DNA of 64,000 bases, from positions 122,118 to 186,117 of the forward strand of contig DASYKM010000173.1 in assembly GCA_035995425.1 (NCBI GenBank), given 5' to 3'. This document shows, piece after piece, positions 44,766-53,090 of the stretch; the stretch's first letter is position 1; each line of letters starts with the position of its first letter. A model generated the notes under the pieces. That model was not told the origin of the DNA. It did no database searches and was given only the letters and a program-made list of their open reading frames with translations. Position numbers and translations under genes: made by a program. This DNA comes from CADEED01 sp035995425 (lineage in GTDB: Bacteria > Pseudomonadota > Gammaproteobacteria > Steroidobacterales > Steroidobacteraceae).

Positions 44766-45335
44766 TTAGTGCTGCACGTAGTTGCTGGCCGTGCCCCTGA
44801 GCATCACGCGGAAGGGGAACTGCATCGTGCAAGGATGCCCGGCGCAGACCGCGGGCTTGTACTCGGTCAGCAGCAGGATGTCCGCCGCGAACTTCGTCAT
44901 CTCCGGCCGGTTGTTGGTGCCGAAGTCCTCGACCTTGGTTGCTTTTCCATCGGGGCCCACCGTCACCGACATGATCAGCTCACCACGTGCCTGCAGCCGC
45001 TGCTGCGCCTTGTTGACCACGTTGTAGATAGGCTTGATGCCTTTTATCGGGAATGGCGGTTCGTCGGTATCCGGAATCGTCTCGTACAAGGCGCGAAGGG
45101 CGGCTAACTGCTTCGGGTTGAGCTGCTCATAGGTCTTGTTCAGCGGGATGGAATAGTCCCACTCGATGTTTCGTGGCATCAGCCGGCCCGTCTCCGAGCT
45201 GGATTCGCGCAGATTGACGGTGGGAGCCGTGGCTATCGCGGATCGCGCCGCGGTTTCTCTCGGCGCCTGCGCCTGGGCAGTTGCGAACAGGCCGACGGAA
45301 GCGGCAACGAGCAAACAAGACTTGAGCGTGTTCAT
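44766..45335 (-). CDS. Secreted TonB-C-like domain protein (tandem copy A)
   Basis: 189 residues from the ATG at 45335, preceded by GAGGGAGA. Signal peptide SCLLVAASVGLFATAQAQ. The mature part includes LIMSVTVGPDGKATKVEDFG and FAADILLLTEYKPAVCAGHPC, which look like the C-terminal domain of TonB/periplasmic energy-transducing proteins, but there is no N-terminal membrane anchor or proline-rich spacer. Two cysteines (CAGHPC) may form a disulfide. It is 95 percent identical over the mature region to the next gene. Confidence 0.75.
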   Translation of the reverse strand: MNTLKSCLLVAASVGLFATAQAQAPRETAARSAIATAPTVNLRESSSETGRLMPRNIEWDYSIPLNKTYEQLNPKQLAALRALYETIPDTDEPPFPIKGIKPIYNVVNKAQQRLQARGELIMSVTVGPDGKATKVEDFGTNNRPEMTKFAADILLLTEYKPAVCAGHPCTMQFPFRVMLRGTASNYVQH

Positions 45336-45354
45336 GACTGTCTCCCTCAATTGA

Positions 45355-45921
45355 TCAGTGCTGCACGTAGTTGCTGGCCTGGCCCCTGAGCATCACTCGG
45401 AAAGGGAACTGCATGGTGCACGGATGGCCGGCGCAAACCGCCGGCTTGTACTCGGTCAGCAGCAGGATGTCCGCCGCGAACTTCGTCATCTCCGGTCTAT
45501 TGTTCGTGCCGTAGTCCTCGACCTTGATTGCTTTTCCGTCGGGGCCCACCGTCACGGACATGATCAGCTCGCCACGCGCCTGGAGACGCTGCTGTGCCTT
45601 GTTGACCACGTTGTAGATGGGCTTGATGCCTTTGAGCGGGAATGGCGGCTCGTCGGTATCCGGAATCGTTTCGTACAACGCGCGAACCGCGGCCAACTGC
45701 TTCGCGTTGAGCTGCTCGTAAGTTTTGTTCAGCGGGATGGAATAGTCCCACTCGATGTTTCGCGGCATCAACCGGCCCGTCTCCGAACTCGCTTCGCGCA
45801 AATTGACGGTGGGAGCCGTGGCGATGGCGGATCGCGGGTGGGTTTCGCCGGTCTGCGCTTGCGCGGTCGTGAATACGCAGGCGGAGGCGACTAGCAGAAG
45901 ACAAAACGTGGTGGTTTTCAT
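45355..45921 (-). CDS. Secreted TonB-C-like domain protein (tandem copy B)
   Basis: 188 residues. Comparing copy A and copy B by eye from RSAIATAP to the C-terminus gives 7 differences in 159 residues, while the signal peptides are quite different (here TTTFCLLLVASACVFTTAQAQ). The genes are 19 bases apart on the same strand. A recent duplication, or gene conversion kept to the mature domain, explains this. Function unknown. Confidence 0.75.
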   Translation of the reverse strand: MKTTTFCLLLVASACVFTTAQAQTGETHPRSAIATAPTVNLREASSETGRLMPRNIEWDYSIPLNKTYEQLNAKQLAAVRALYETIPDTDEPPFPLKGIKPIYNVVNKAQQRLQARGELIMSVTVGPDGKAIKVEDYGTNNRPEMTKFAADILLLTEYKPAVCAGHPCTMQFPFRVMLRGQASNYVQH

Positions 45922-45966
45922 GGGCCGAACTTCACCACTCTGGCCCTAACCAGTCAAGGGAAGGCC

Positions 45967-47769
45967 CTATTTCGGTCTCAGGCCGGCGCCTTCGATACGG
46001 CCGTCGTCATTCACTCCGACGCCGATCCGCAGCGCACCGTTTTCGAACTCCGCGTCGAAATCGTCGCCGCCCTGCGGCTGGACGCGAACGAACGTCAGGC
46101 TCTTCAACGCACCGAGGTCTGACAACCATTTTTGCAGTCCCGGCAGTTGCTCACGCGTGACATCCGCAAAGCTCGGAACCATGCGCGCGTAGTCGGGCTT
46201 CCCGCTGACCAGCCCTGCCAGCAATTCGCGGATCGCCTTCTCGGAGGCGGGATGCGGCTTCTGGTCCTTGATGCGCTGTGCGGTTTGCTCGTCGGATGCA
46301 ATGAGCAGGCGCGATTTGGACTCCTCAGCGCGACGCCCATCGCGCTCCCATCCGTCGAGACGAAGCTTCACGGCGGTGGGAGCGCCGTTCGCGTCCAGGG
46401 TGAAGCTCACGACCGCATCGACGTCCTTGGCAAAAAGCTCGCGGTCGGACGACGGGAACAGCGCGACCGGCGTTCGCCAGATCTCGCGACCCACGAGGCG
46501 GTTGGCATCCTTGCGGACGACGTAGGTAGCACCATCCTTCAACTCATAAGCGCCGATGTAGCGCTCCAGCGATTCCGGCTTGACGGCGGCCACCGTGCGA
46601 GTGGCGGGCGCAAAGTCCGGCCATCGATAGATGTGCGCGATCGTCCGCATCACTTCACCCATGAGCTGACCGCCGCCGTCGCTGTTCGTCATGACGATCG
46701 CGCCTTCGCCGTCCTCGTAGGCCACCAGCAGGCAGCGGTAGCCCGCGTTCCCGCCGTTGTGCGTGAAGAATTTCCGATCCGTGCGACCGCCTGTCACCGG
46801 CCCGATTCCATGGTGCTCGAGCACCGGCGTCAGCATGGCGCGCGCGGTCGCAGCCGAAATTACCTTGTTCGATTTACCAGCGAGCGCCGCCTGGACGCCG
46901 AGCGCATAGCGTGCAAGATCCGTGGGCGTCGTCCACAGTCCCGCCGGCGCCATTTCCGGGTAGCTGTGCGGGCCGCCATAAACCGCCTTGCCGTCATCGC
47001 CGTACGGAATCGCAACCTCCGACGCACGCGCCGCGGGCAGCGGCTGTTCGTACGTGCTGCGATTCATGCCAAGTGGCGTCAACACCGTGTCGCGCATGAA
47101 CTTCGGCAGCGGTACACCCGTAACGTCGCTCAACAGCTGCTGCGCGATCACATAGCCGCCGCCGGAATACTGATACCGCGTGCCAGGGATGGCGTCGACG
47201 CGCACAGCAGGGCTGTTAGCCGGTGGCGTGCCATCGAGAATCTGCACCGTCGTCGGCAACGGCTCCTTTGCCGCATAACCCGGGAAGCCATGCACCGTGA
47301 GCCCCGCGGAGTGCGAGAGGATCGCGCGCAGCGTCACCTTCTTTGCGGTCGTGAACTCGTTGTCCGGGACTTTCCAGTCCTTCAGGTAGTCGTTTACGTT
47401 GGCGTCCAACTTCAGCTTGCCCTCGTCAACCAGGTGCAGCACCGCGAGCGCGAACACCGGTTTGCTGATCGACGCCGCCTGAAACAACGTATCAGCCGTG
47501 ACCTGCGGGCCGCCTGTGCGCGTGACGCCAAATCCGCGCGCCCACTCGATGCGGCCTTTGTGAATCACCACGATGCTGACGCCGGGAACGTTGAGCTCGG
47601 CCATGCGTCGGGAGAGAGAAGGCATGGCGGGCGACTCGCCACTCACCAGCACCGGCGGGACGATGCCGTCCTGCAGTCGGCGGATGTTCTCTTCCGGGGA
47701 AGCCGGGCTCGCGGCCAAGCCTGAGGCCGAAAGTATGGTGATCAGCGCGACGGCGACGCATCGGTTCAT
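45967..47769 (-). CDS. Large secreted serine hydrolase, class C beta-lactamase family
   Basis: 600 residues with a signal peptide (VALITILSASGLAASPAS). Motifs: S-I-S-K in QAASISKPVFAL, LSHSAGLTVHGFPGY, and Y-S-G where the family usually has Y-x-N (YQYSGGGYVIA); FTHNGGNAGYRC stands for the HxG/KTG box. A C-terminal extension of about 200 residues, rich in beta strands, follows the catalytic domain. The family includes peptidases and esterases that act outside the cytoplasm. Substrate unknown. Confidence 0.87.
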   Translation of the reverse strand: MNRCVAVALITILSASGLAASPASPEENIRRLQDGIVPPVLVSGESPAMPSLSRRMAELNVPGVSIVVIHKGRIEWARGFGVTRTGGPQVTADTLFQAASISKPVFALAVLHLVDEGKLKLDANVNDYLKDWKVPDNEFTTAKKVTLRAILSHSAGLTVHGFPGYAAKEPLPTTVQILDGTPPANSPAVRVDAIPGTRYQYSGGGYVIAQQLLSDVTGVPLPKFMRDTVLTPLGMNRSTYEQPLPAARASEVAIPYGDDGKAVYGGPHSYPEMAPAGLWTTPTDLARYALGVQAALAGKSNKVISAATARAMLTPVLEHHGIGPVTGGRTDRKFFTHNGGNAGYRCLLVAYEDGEGAIVMTNSDGGGQLMGEVMRTIAHIYRWPDFAPATRTVAAVKPESLERYIGAYELKDGATYVVRKDANRLVGREIWRTPVALFPSSDRELFAKDVDAVVSFTLDANGAPTAVKLRLDGWERDGRRAEESKSRLLIASDEQTAQRIKDQKPHPASEKAIRELLAGLVSGKPDYARMVPSFADVTREQLPGLQKWLSDLGALKSLTFVRVQPQGGDDFDAEFENGALRIGVGVNDDGRIEGAGLRPK

Positions 47770-47849
47770 TCGAAGCTCCCTCGGGTCTAACTACTGGAAC
47801 GATGGCATTTTGCGGAACAACGGCGTGAGCCGAAGCGTATACTGTACGC

Positions 47850-49166
47850 ATGAACAGCGTCTACGAAAACCTGGAGCAGGCCATGCGTTCGATCGATGAA
47901 CTTGCCGCGGACATCTGCACTCTCGCTGGGCACCTCAACGCGGCGAATCACCGCTGGTTGCTGCTGATCGCGGAGTTCGATCGACGCAATGGCTGGTCGG
48001 ACTGCGCGACGCAGTCGTGTGCCCACTGGCTCAACTGGAAGTGCGGAATCGCGATGGGCGCCGCGCGGGAGAAAGTGCGGGTCGCGCACGCGCTCGAGAA
48101 CCTGCCAAAGATTTCCGCGGCCATGGCGTGCGGAAAGTTGAGCTATTCCAAGGTGCGGGAGATCACGCGCGTTGCAACGCCTGCGACCGAGAACTACCTG
48201 CTGATGATCGCCGAGCACGGCACCGCGCACCACGTCGAGAAACTGGTCCGTGCATATCGCCGCTGCCAGGAGGCCGAGGAGTTGTCGCGCGAGGCGCGGC
48301 AGCAGCAAAACCGGGCGGTGAACTTTCGATACGACGATGACGGCTCGCTCGTCTTGAATTGCCGGCTGCCGGCGGAGGCCGGCGCACGGATCATGAAAGC
48401 GCTCGATGTCGCGGTGCAGGAATTACCGAGCGACGTTCCAGCGGGAACGTCCGAGCCGCGGGTTTCGTTCAGCGCGCGCCGCGCCGATGCCCTGGCCCTG
48501 GTCGCCGAGAGCTTCCTGGCGCACGGCGCGATCGAAGCCGCTGGCGCCGAGCGATTTCAGATCGTGGTGCATGTGGCCGCGGAGACACTCCGTGAACGCA
48601 CCGCGGGATGCTGCGCGTTTGAACACGGACCTTCGATGCCCGCGGAGACCGCCCGTCGGCTGTCCTGCGACGCGAGCGTCGTCGCGCTGGTCGAGAACGA
48701 TGACGGTGAGCCGCTCAATGTCGGTCGCAAGACGCGGACTATTTCTGCTCCGCTCAGACGCGTCCTGAACGCGCGCGACAAGGGCTGCCGTTTCCCCGGC
48801 TGCGCGAACACGCGCTACATCGACGCGCATCACGTCGAGCACTGGGCCAACGGCGGCGAGACCAAGCCGTCCAACCTCGTCTCGCTCTGCCGGTTTCACC
48901 ATCACGCCGTGCACGAAGGCGGCATCCGCATCGAGATTCTTGATGACGGTGCGTTGAGGTTTCGGAAACCGAACGGCGCTGCCGTCGATAGCGTCGCGGC
49001 TGGGTTCACACAGCCGCTTGGGGATTGGACGCAGCTGCCGGCCGGAACGCTGGTGAATAGATGGGCGGGCGAGCGGATGGATTACGGCCTGGGCGTGGAG
49101 GTGTTGATCCAGCAGGCGAGGCGGGGGAAGGACGTTCCAGCGGGAACGTCGCGGCAAACTGTTTAA
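47850..49166 (+). CDS. DUF222/13E12-type HNH endonuclease
   Basis: 438 residues: N-terminal DUF222 helical domain (NHRWLLLIAEFDRRNGW, HWLNWKCGIAMGAAREKVRVA) and C-terminal HNH nuclease (CRFPGCANTRYIDAHHVEHW, GGETKPSNLVSLCRFHHHAVHEGG) with both metal-binding Cys pairs and the HH. The family is abundant and repeated in many genomes and has been linked to mobile introns/inteins and unknown DNA processing. TATACT ends 6 bases before the ATG, so the transcript may be leaderless. The gene carries one 20-bp palindrome twice, once in the middle and once just before the stop. Confidence 0.88.
   Translation: MNSVYENLEQAMRSIDELAADICTLAGHLNAANHRWLLLIAEFDRRNGWSDCATQSCAHWLNWKCGIAMGAAREKVRVAHALENLPKISAAMACGKLSYSKVREITRVATPATENYLLMIAEHGTAHHVEKLVRAYRRCQEAEELSREARQQQNRAVNFRYDDDGSLVLNCRLPAEAGARIMKALDVAVQELPSDVPAGTSEPRVSFSARRADALALVAESFLAHGAIEAAGAERFQIVVHVAAETLRERTAGCCAFEHGPSMPAETARRLSCDASVVALVENDDGEPLNVGRKTRTISAPLRRVLNARDKGCRFPGCANTRYIDAHHVEHWANGGETKPSNLVSLCRFHHHAVHEGGIRIEILDDGALRFRKPNGAAVDSVAAGFTQPLGDWTQLPAGTLVNRWAGERMDYGLGVEVLIQQARRGKDVPAGTSRQTV
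48432..48451. repeat. Intragenic palindrome, copy 1
   Basis: GACGTTCC-AGCG-GGAACGTC: perfect 8+8 bp inverted repeat with a 4-bp centre, inside the HNH gene in the frame that encodes Asp-Val-Pro-Ala-Gly-Thr-Ser. An identical 20-bp copy lies at 49131-49150 in the same frame. Confidence 0.85.
49131..49150. repeat. Intragenic palindrome, copy 2
   Basis: Identical to the 20 bases at 48432-48451, in the same reading frame, 14 bases before the HNH stop codon. Flanking bases differ, so the copied unit is the palindrome itself. Confidence 0.85.
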
Positions 49167-49206
49167 TAAGACCCGCAAAGAGATGCGGCTTCATCGCGAC
49201 TGCCGT

Positions 49207-49872
49207 TCACTTTCCGCGCCGGCCCAAGAGCACGATGTAGCTGACGCGCCCATCAGGGAGGCGGCTCATCGTCCCGTGCGGGTTGTCTAACTCGCTGTTC
49301 AAGGGACCCATGAGCAACGCCGACACAATCATTTGAAAGCCCACACCAGCTTTGCTGATGTCTTCGCGAAAACCAATCGCTTGAATCTCACAGCCCGTCG
49401 CGCGGCATTCCACCACGGGCAATTCGACTCGCTGGGCGTCCACGCCGTGCGCAGTCAAGGAGTCTTGAATGCCGTTGCGGAGTGTACTTTCCATCTGCTC
49501 CGACCAAGCCGCGTCGCGCGGCTGCTCCTGCAATTCTTCGTGACGGAACAGCAGCGGTTTCCTCGGGTCAGTGTTTTTCAAAGAACTTGTTTTCGTGTTC
49601 AACATTTCAAAGCCGGGGGTGACGTCAATGGGCAGCGCGCTACTGGCATTCGGCGCTGACGGAACTTCACTGGCAGCATTCACCAATTCACGCGGCACAG
49701 TCAGCGGGCCAGGGGATGCCGGCTGGCTCGCATCGGCGACTGGCGCGCTTTGGGCGACCGCGCTTGCGCTTGGCGATTGCCCTACCGGCAATGGCGCACG
49801 GTCACGCATAGCGAGCCAGAAGATTGCGAGCGCGAGGCCCGCCCCGAGTGCGAAGTAGGTTGGTTTGGTCAT
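49207..49872 (-). CDS. Membrane-anchored protein of unknown function
   Basis: 221 residues from the ATG at 49872 (an in-frame ATG at 49905 is possible). One N-terminal transmembrane helix (YFALGAGLALAIFWLAM), a Ser/Pro/Ala linker to about residue 80, then a soluble part with a cysteine pair (VECRATGCEIQAIGF) and a final YIVLLGRRGK. The Cys-x4-Cys region followed by an Ile/Val strand resembles a small periplasmic domain of unknown role that I cannot name. It is the last chromosomal gene before the integrated element. Confidence 0.65.
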   Translation of the reverse strand: MTKPTYFALGAGLALAIFWLAMRDRAPLPVGQSPSASAVAQSAPVADASQPASPGPLTVPRELVNAASEVPSAPNASSALPIDVTPGFEMLNTKTSSLKNTDPRKPLLFRHEELQEQPRDAAWSEQMESTLRNGIQDSLTAHGVDAQRVELPVVECRATGCEIQAIGFREDISKAGVGFQMIVSALLMGPLNSELDNPHGTMSRLPDGRVSYIVLLGRRGK

Positions 49873-49954
49873 GATGGAAATGCTAACGCAGCTTCCACCG
49901 GTCATGGTCTAAGGGCGGGACGAGACCCGCATGCCCTAACCACCGTCGTACTAC

Positions 49955-49999
49955 ACCTGCGAAGCGGTACTTGAGTCGCCAGTGTTTCGCGCCGCTGGG
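49955..49999 (-). pseudogene. Fragment of a second P4-type integrase gene
   Basis: Read on the minus strand this encodes P-S-G-A-K-H-W-R-L-K-Y-R-F-A-G, matching the resident integrase segment P-N-G-A-K-L-W-R-L-K-Y-R-F-G-G. An in-frame stop precedes it and the similarity ends after it. It lies 1 base outside the left attachment repeat, as expected for debris of an earlier element or a tandem integration that was lost. Confidence 0.7.
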
Positions 50000-50000
50000 T

Positions 50001-50021
50001 TAGATGGCTCCCTGGGTTGGA
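50001..50021. repeat. Left attachment site (attL) of the integrated element
   Basis: TAGATGGCTCCCTGGGTTGGA, identical for 21 bases to 60351-60371. The right copy is the 3' end of an intact tRNA-Asn gene, so this copy is the tRNA 3' fragment made by site-specific integration. Confidence 0.9.
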
Positions 50022-50067
50022 GCCGTTCTTCGCGGCTAAGTAGCTGGCGGCGAAAGAGAATCGGGGA

Positions 50068-50104
50068 GGGTACCTGTTAGCCGTACCCCGCAACCGTACC
50101 CCGC
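50068..50104. repeat. Left-end GTACCCC repeats, possible integrase arm sites
   Basis: CCGTACCCCGC occurs at 50081-50091 and again at 50094-50104, with GGGTACC at 50068-50074. Similar motifs sit just inside the right end (60195-60241). Short repeats near both ends of a tyrosine-integrase element are typical of arm-type binding sites for Int or an excisionase. Confidence 0.6.
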
Positions 50105-50223
50105 GACTTGGGCGTGAGGCGCAAATTTCGCAAAGTGCGAGCCGGCGCACAAAATTTGTTTCTTGTGGCCCGTGAGGATGGCGTCCCCAACGGGATGCGA
50201 ACCTGGGTAGTCAGCAAGGCGCG

Positions 50224-50991
50224 CTACCCCACAAAGATTGCGGGAGGGCGCGGGAAAACCAACCCCACTTCATCCTTGGGCATCACGAGCGCCAGAAAGA
50301 GGACCTTTCGGTAGACGACAAAGGAGAAAGCGGCAGAGCGGGCATCGTCGGTTGCGAACGCCAGGCCGTAAGAAAACGCACTCTCGTGAAGGTGGCGCTT
50401 GTGGCCTTTCAGCGCGTCAAGTGAAAGGTCGCCCCAAGTCTCCACCTGCTCGACGGAGGTAAAAGCGTCACGCTCCTTGTCGCCAGACACATGGACTTCG
50501 TAGCCGTCTGGGACTCTCTCGTTTCGATGAACCCAGTAGAGACCGCGTGCTGTGTACTCCACCACGCGCTTGATGCGCGTCCAGTTGACCTGAAAGCCCG
50601 TGACTTGTTCGAGGATGCCGCTCTCATTGGTCACGCGCCATGCCGGAAAACCTCCGCGCAGGAAACTCTGAATTGGAATTTTGTGCGAAGTCCCCGCGTG
50701 CTTCGCCGCTCTCGCAATTGTGGAACCTACCGCCTCCGTGTGCGGGGTCTCCCCGTCGCGCTGGGCCATCAAGTACAGGGCATCGCGAAAGTAAGCGTCA
50801 TCCCCCGTCCTGCCCAAGTTGCAAGCGTCGCACGATGGCACGGTAATCAGATTGACTCCGGGAGGCGTCTTTAGGAGGTCACCGAAGATGCCTTTGGGCG
50901 GCACGTGGTCCTTCCCGCTGGTAGGCGCGCCACAATGCACACAACTGGATCTGTTCCGCCTGACGCGGGCGCGTCGCTCCTCGGATTTCAT
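50224..50991 (-). CDS. HNH-nuclease-like protein of the element
   Basis: 255 residues from the ATG at 50991. The N-terminus has CVHCG, then DHVPPKGIFGD and VPSCDACNLGR, which is the HNH/zinc arrangement Cys-x2-Cys ... D-H ... Cys-x2-Cys. The remaining about 170 residues are of unknown fold (VNWTRIKRVVEYTARGLYWVH; FVVYRKVLFLALVM). It is downstream of a second minus-strand gene (19-base gap). Possibly a defence or DNA-processing nuclease. Confidence 0.7.
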   Translation of the reverse strand: MKSEERRARVRRNRSSCVHCGAPTSGKDHVPPKGIFGDLLKTPPGVNLITVPSCDACNLGRTGDDAYFRDALYLMAQRDGETPHTEAVGSTIARAAKHAGTSHKIPIQSFLRGGFPAWRVTNESGILEQVTGFQVNWTRIKRVVEYTARGLYWVHRNERVPDGYEVHVSGDKERDAFTSVEQVETWGDLSLDALKGHKRHLHESAFSYGLAFATDDARSAAFSFVVYRKVLFLALVMPKDEVGLVFPRPPAIFVG

Positions 50992-51010
50992 CGCAGCGGA
51001 GCCATGCGCG

Positions 51011-51637
51011 TTACTGTTCGTCAACGCCTTCTTCTTCTTCAATCCGCAGCGCGTGAGCACGAACTGACCCCAGGTCAATCTCCAATGACTGCTTCTTGAA
51101 GTCTGCAAGCGCAAACGCGCGCAGCAGCGCATCGGAGACATTCATTGAGCCGTCCGCGCCATCGGTTCGGAAGAATTGCTTGAAGTGCGGTTCTTGGTGA
51201 ACGCGCTGCATGGAACCCGCGAGCGCCATGATGCGATTGCTCACCGCCAGAAAATGCTCACGCTGCTCGCTGCCCAGAAAATCCTTCACAGCGAGCATCC
51301 CGCGATTTTCGGCGCGGTCGGTGAAGGCGTACACCGCCTCATCCACTCGGACCTTGTACTCCTGTGGATTCGTGACGGGCATCGTCATTGCCGCAGCGTT
51401 TTGGTAGACCAGGACGCACGCTAAGAAGACATCCGGCGGCGCCGTCGCGATCATTTGCCGAAAGAATGGTGAGGAGCTGACGGATTCCGAGACGCGGCGA
51501 CTGGCGGCCATTCGCAAACCCTCCGGGTTGGGCGCGAAAGCGTAGCACCACGCGCAGGCTGTGGCACCCACCACCATGTACAGTACCCCGATGTCCGCAC
51601 TACTGGATGGACGGCCACCGGCCAGCGTCGGCAGCAT
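51011..51637 (-). CDS. Unknown protein of the element
   Basis: 208 residues if the ATG at 51637 is used; an ATG at 51742 would overlap the divergent zinc-ribbon gene. Contains ATACAWCYAFAPNPEGLRMAA and a polar helical C-terminus ending EEEEGVDEQ. No recognised motif. It is probably cotranscribed with the HNH-like gene. Confidence 0.55.
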   Translation of the reverse strand: MLPTLAGGRPSSSADIGVLYMVVGATACAWCYAFAPNPEGLRMAASRRVSESVSSSPFFRQMIATAPPDVFLACVLVYQNAAAMTMPVTNPQEYKVRVDEAVYAFTDRAENRGMLAVKDFLGSEQREHFLAVSNRIMALAGSMQRVHQEPHFKQFFRTDGADGSMNVSDALLRAFALADFKKQSLEIDLGSVRAHALRIEEEEGVDEQ

Positions 51638-51643
51638 CTCGCC

Positions 51644-51886
51644 ATGCCAGCGCCAATCACAAAACTCTCCGACCGTTTTGCGGACTACACCCTGCGCATC
51701 CGCTGCAAGAAGTGCGGACACGAGAGAGTCACGGAGCCACATGCCCTGGCCAAGCTGCTGGGCTGGGAGACGCCACTAACCACTGTCGCGCTGCGCCTGC
51801 GCTGCTCCAAGTGCCAGGTGCGCGGTGAATGCGAGCTGACGGCCATCAACACGCCAAAGCCGCGCAGCTACCGCTCGGAGAGGTAG
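51644..51886 (+). CDS. Zinc-ribbon protein
   Basis: 80 residues. CKKCGHERVTEPHALAKLLGW and LRLRCSKCQVRGECELT give two Cys-x2-Cys knuckles about 30 residues apart, a single zinc ribbon. Similar phage or island-encoded proteins are common; function unknown. It diverges from the minus-strand gene that starts 7 bases away and converges on the Abi-type gene. Confidence 0.7.
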   Translation: MPAPITKLSDRFADYTLRIRCKKCGHERVTEPHALAKLLGWETPLTTVALRLRCSKCQVRGECELTAINTPKPRSYRSER

Positions 51887-51889
51887 GCG

Positions 51890-52720
51890 TCAGAACGGGA
51901 TGTCGTCGCCCAGCGCGTCCTTGCCGGCCGGCGACTTGGCGGCAGCTTTCCACACGTGGTCCAGCCGCTGCTCAACGGAGCGCACGAAACGAACCATCGC
52001 GCAAACGTGGTTGAAGATGAGCAGGCTTTCCTCATGGTCCAGCAGCTCATTGTCGTGCGCCAGACTCAGGTTGTTCCGCGCATCGTTGAATGCGTCAAAG
52101 ACTTTTGTGGTGCCCCCCAGGATTTTCTCCGCCATCATGGATCGAATCTTGCCGGCGTTCTTGAGGTGCCGCACGTACTCACCAAAGACGCTGTGCAGGG
52201 GCTTGCCCTTCTCAGCCTGCAGGCCGTGCTTGGTGCAGAGGGAGCGCGCAAACTTCATGGTGAAGGTGTGCAGACGGTCCAGCCCCTCCGACAGCTTGTC
52301 AGCCTCAATCGCCAGCCGCACCTCCCGGCACACGATTTCAAAGCTGGGCTCCGCCGTCAGCGGTTGAAGTGCGGCGGCCTCCATGACTCCGGCGCCGTCC
52401 AGCAGGCGCGACACCGCGCGGTCACACTCGGCGTACACCTCCGGCGCGACATCGGTTAGCGGCGGGTTCTGGCGCACGTGCTCGACAAGGGCGCCCAGCA
52501 GCGTTGCCACCACGTGGTTAGGCTCCATGGACCAGAATGCGCGCAGCCGCTTGGCCTTCGAAGTGCCGCCGGTCAGGTACTTCGCTTGGTCAATCACTAC
52601 GTCAACCGTGTCCACGAAGAATTCCGCGAAGGTGCGGTCAGTGAAGTTGGACACGTAGCCCGTGTGCATCTCAAACAGCTTTTCAAACGCGCGCTTTTCT
52701 TTTGAGGTCAGGTCAGACAT
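51890..52720 (-). CDS. Abortive-infection-type protein (Abi_C-like)
   Basis: 276 residues, all helical in appearance, no signal peptide. The C-terminal region DAFNDARNNLSLAHDNELLDHEE followed by an aromatic helix (MVRFVRSVEQRL) resembles the Abi_C domain of AbiJ-type abortive infection proteins (R-N-x-S-x-A-H-D/G motif), which have HEPN-like RNase signatures (here R-N-N-L-S-L-A-H). Such proteins stop phage growth by killing or arresting the host. Carriage by a phage-like element fits a role against competing phages. Family by eye only. Confidence 0.65.
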   Translation of the reverse strand: MSDLTSKEKRAFEKLFEMHTGYVSNFTDRTFAEFFVDTVDVVIDQAKYLTGGTSKAKRLRAFWSMEPNHVVATLLGALVEHVRQNPPLTDVAPEVYAECDRAVSRLLDGAGVMEAAALQPLTAEPSFEIVCREVRLAIEADKLSEGLDRLHTFTMKFARSLCTKHGLQAEKGKPLHSVFGEYVRHLKNAGKIRSMMAEKILGGTTKVFDAFNDARNNLSLAHDNELLDHEESLLIFNHVCAMVRFVRSVEQRLDHVWKAAAKSPAGKDALGDDIPF

Positions 52721-52736
52721 TCACGCCGCTCGCCCG

Positions 52737-53090
52737 TCACGGCTTTCGCTTGCTGTACGGCAGCGAAAGCGGCACGCTGAACTTCACCCGGCTCTGTGAA
52801 GTGTTCTCTGACTTCGACTCGCCCGCACTCCCAAGATTGAACATCCCGGTAACGACGCCAATTCCGCCTTTTGTTCCCGTGCCGGCCGTCGCGGTTAGCG
52901 CAAGATCGAATGCGACGAACTGCACTTGTGTGCCGTCTGGACCGGACACGAAGCCAAGCGCGCTGGCAGCGGACTGGCGCGACATGTCTGGACAAACGTC
53001 CCCGCCATGCACTGCCGTGGCCGCCTGCGCCTCTTTAACACCTTCGACAATCTGACTCAGCGTTTCCTTTACGAATTCTTTCAGGTCCAT
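52737..53090 (-). CDS. Small conserved protein of unknown function
   Basis: 117 residues: MDLKEFVKETLSQIVEGVKE is a likely amphipathic helix, then a beta-rich part (VQFVAFDLALTATAG, SRVKFSVPLSLP). I have seen this arrangement in uncharacterised proteins that travel in defence and mobile islands, but I cannot name the family. It precedes the Abi-type gene by 16 bases on the same strand, so the two are probably cotranscribed. Confidence 0.65.
   Translation of the reverse strand: MDLKEFVKETLSQIVEGVKEAQAATAVHGGDVCPDMSRQSAASALGFVSGPDGTQVQFVAFDLALTATAGTGTKGGIGVVTGMFNLGSAGESKSENTSQSRVKFSVPLSLPYSKRKP

Noticed and set aside
46132..47724. 530-codon plus-strand frame opposite the serine hydrolase
   Set aside because: Arg/His-rich shadow of a real gene with signal peptide and SxxK motif on the minus strand.
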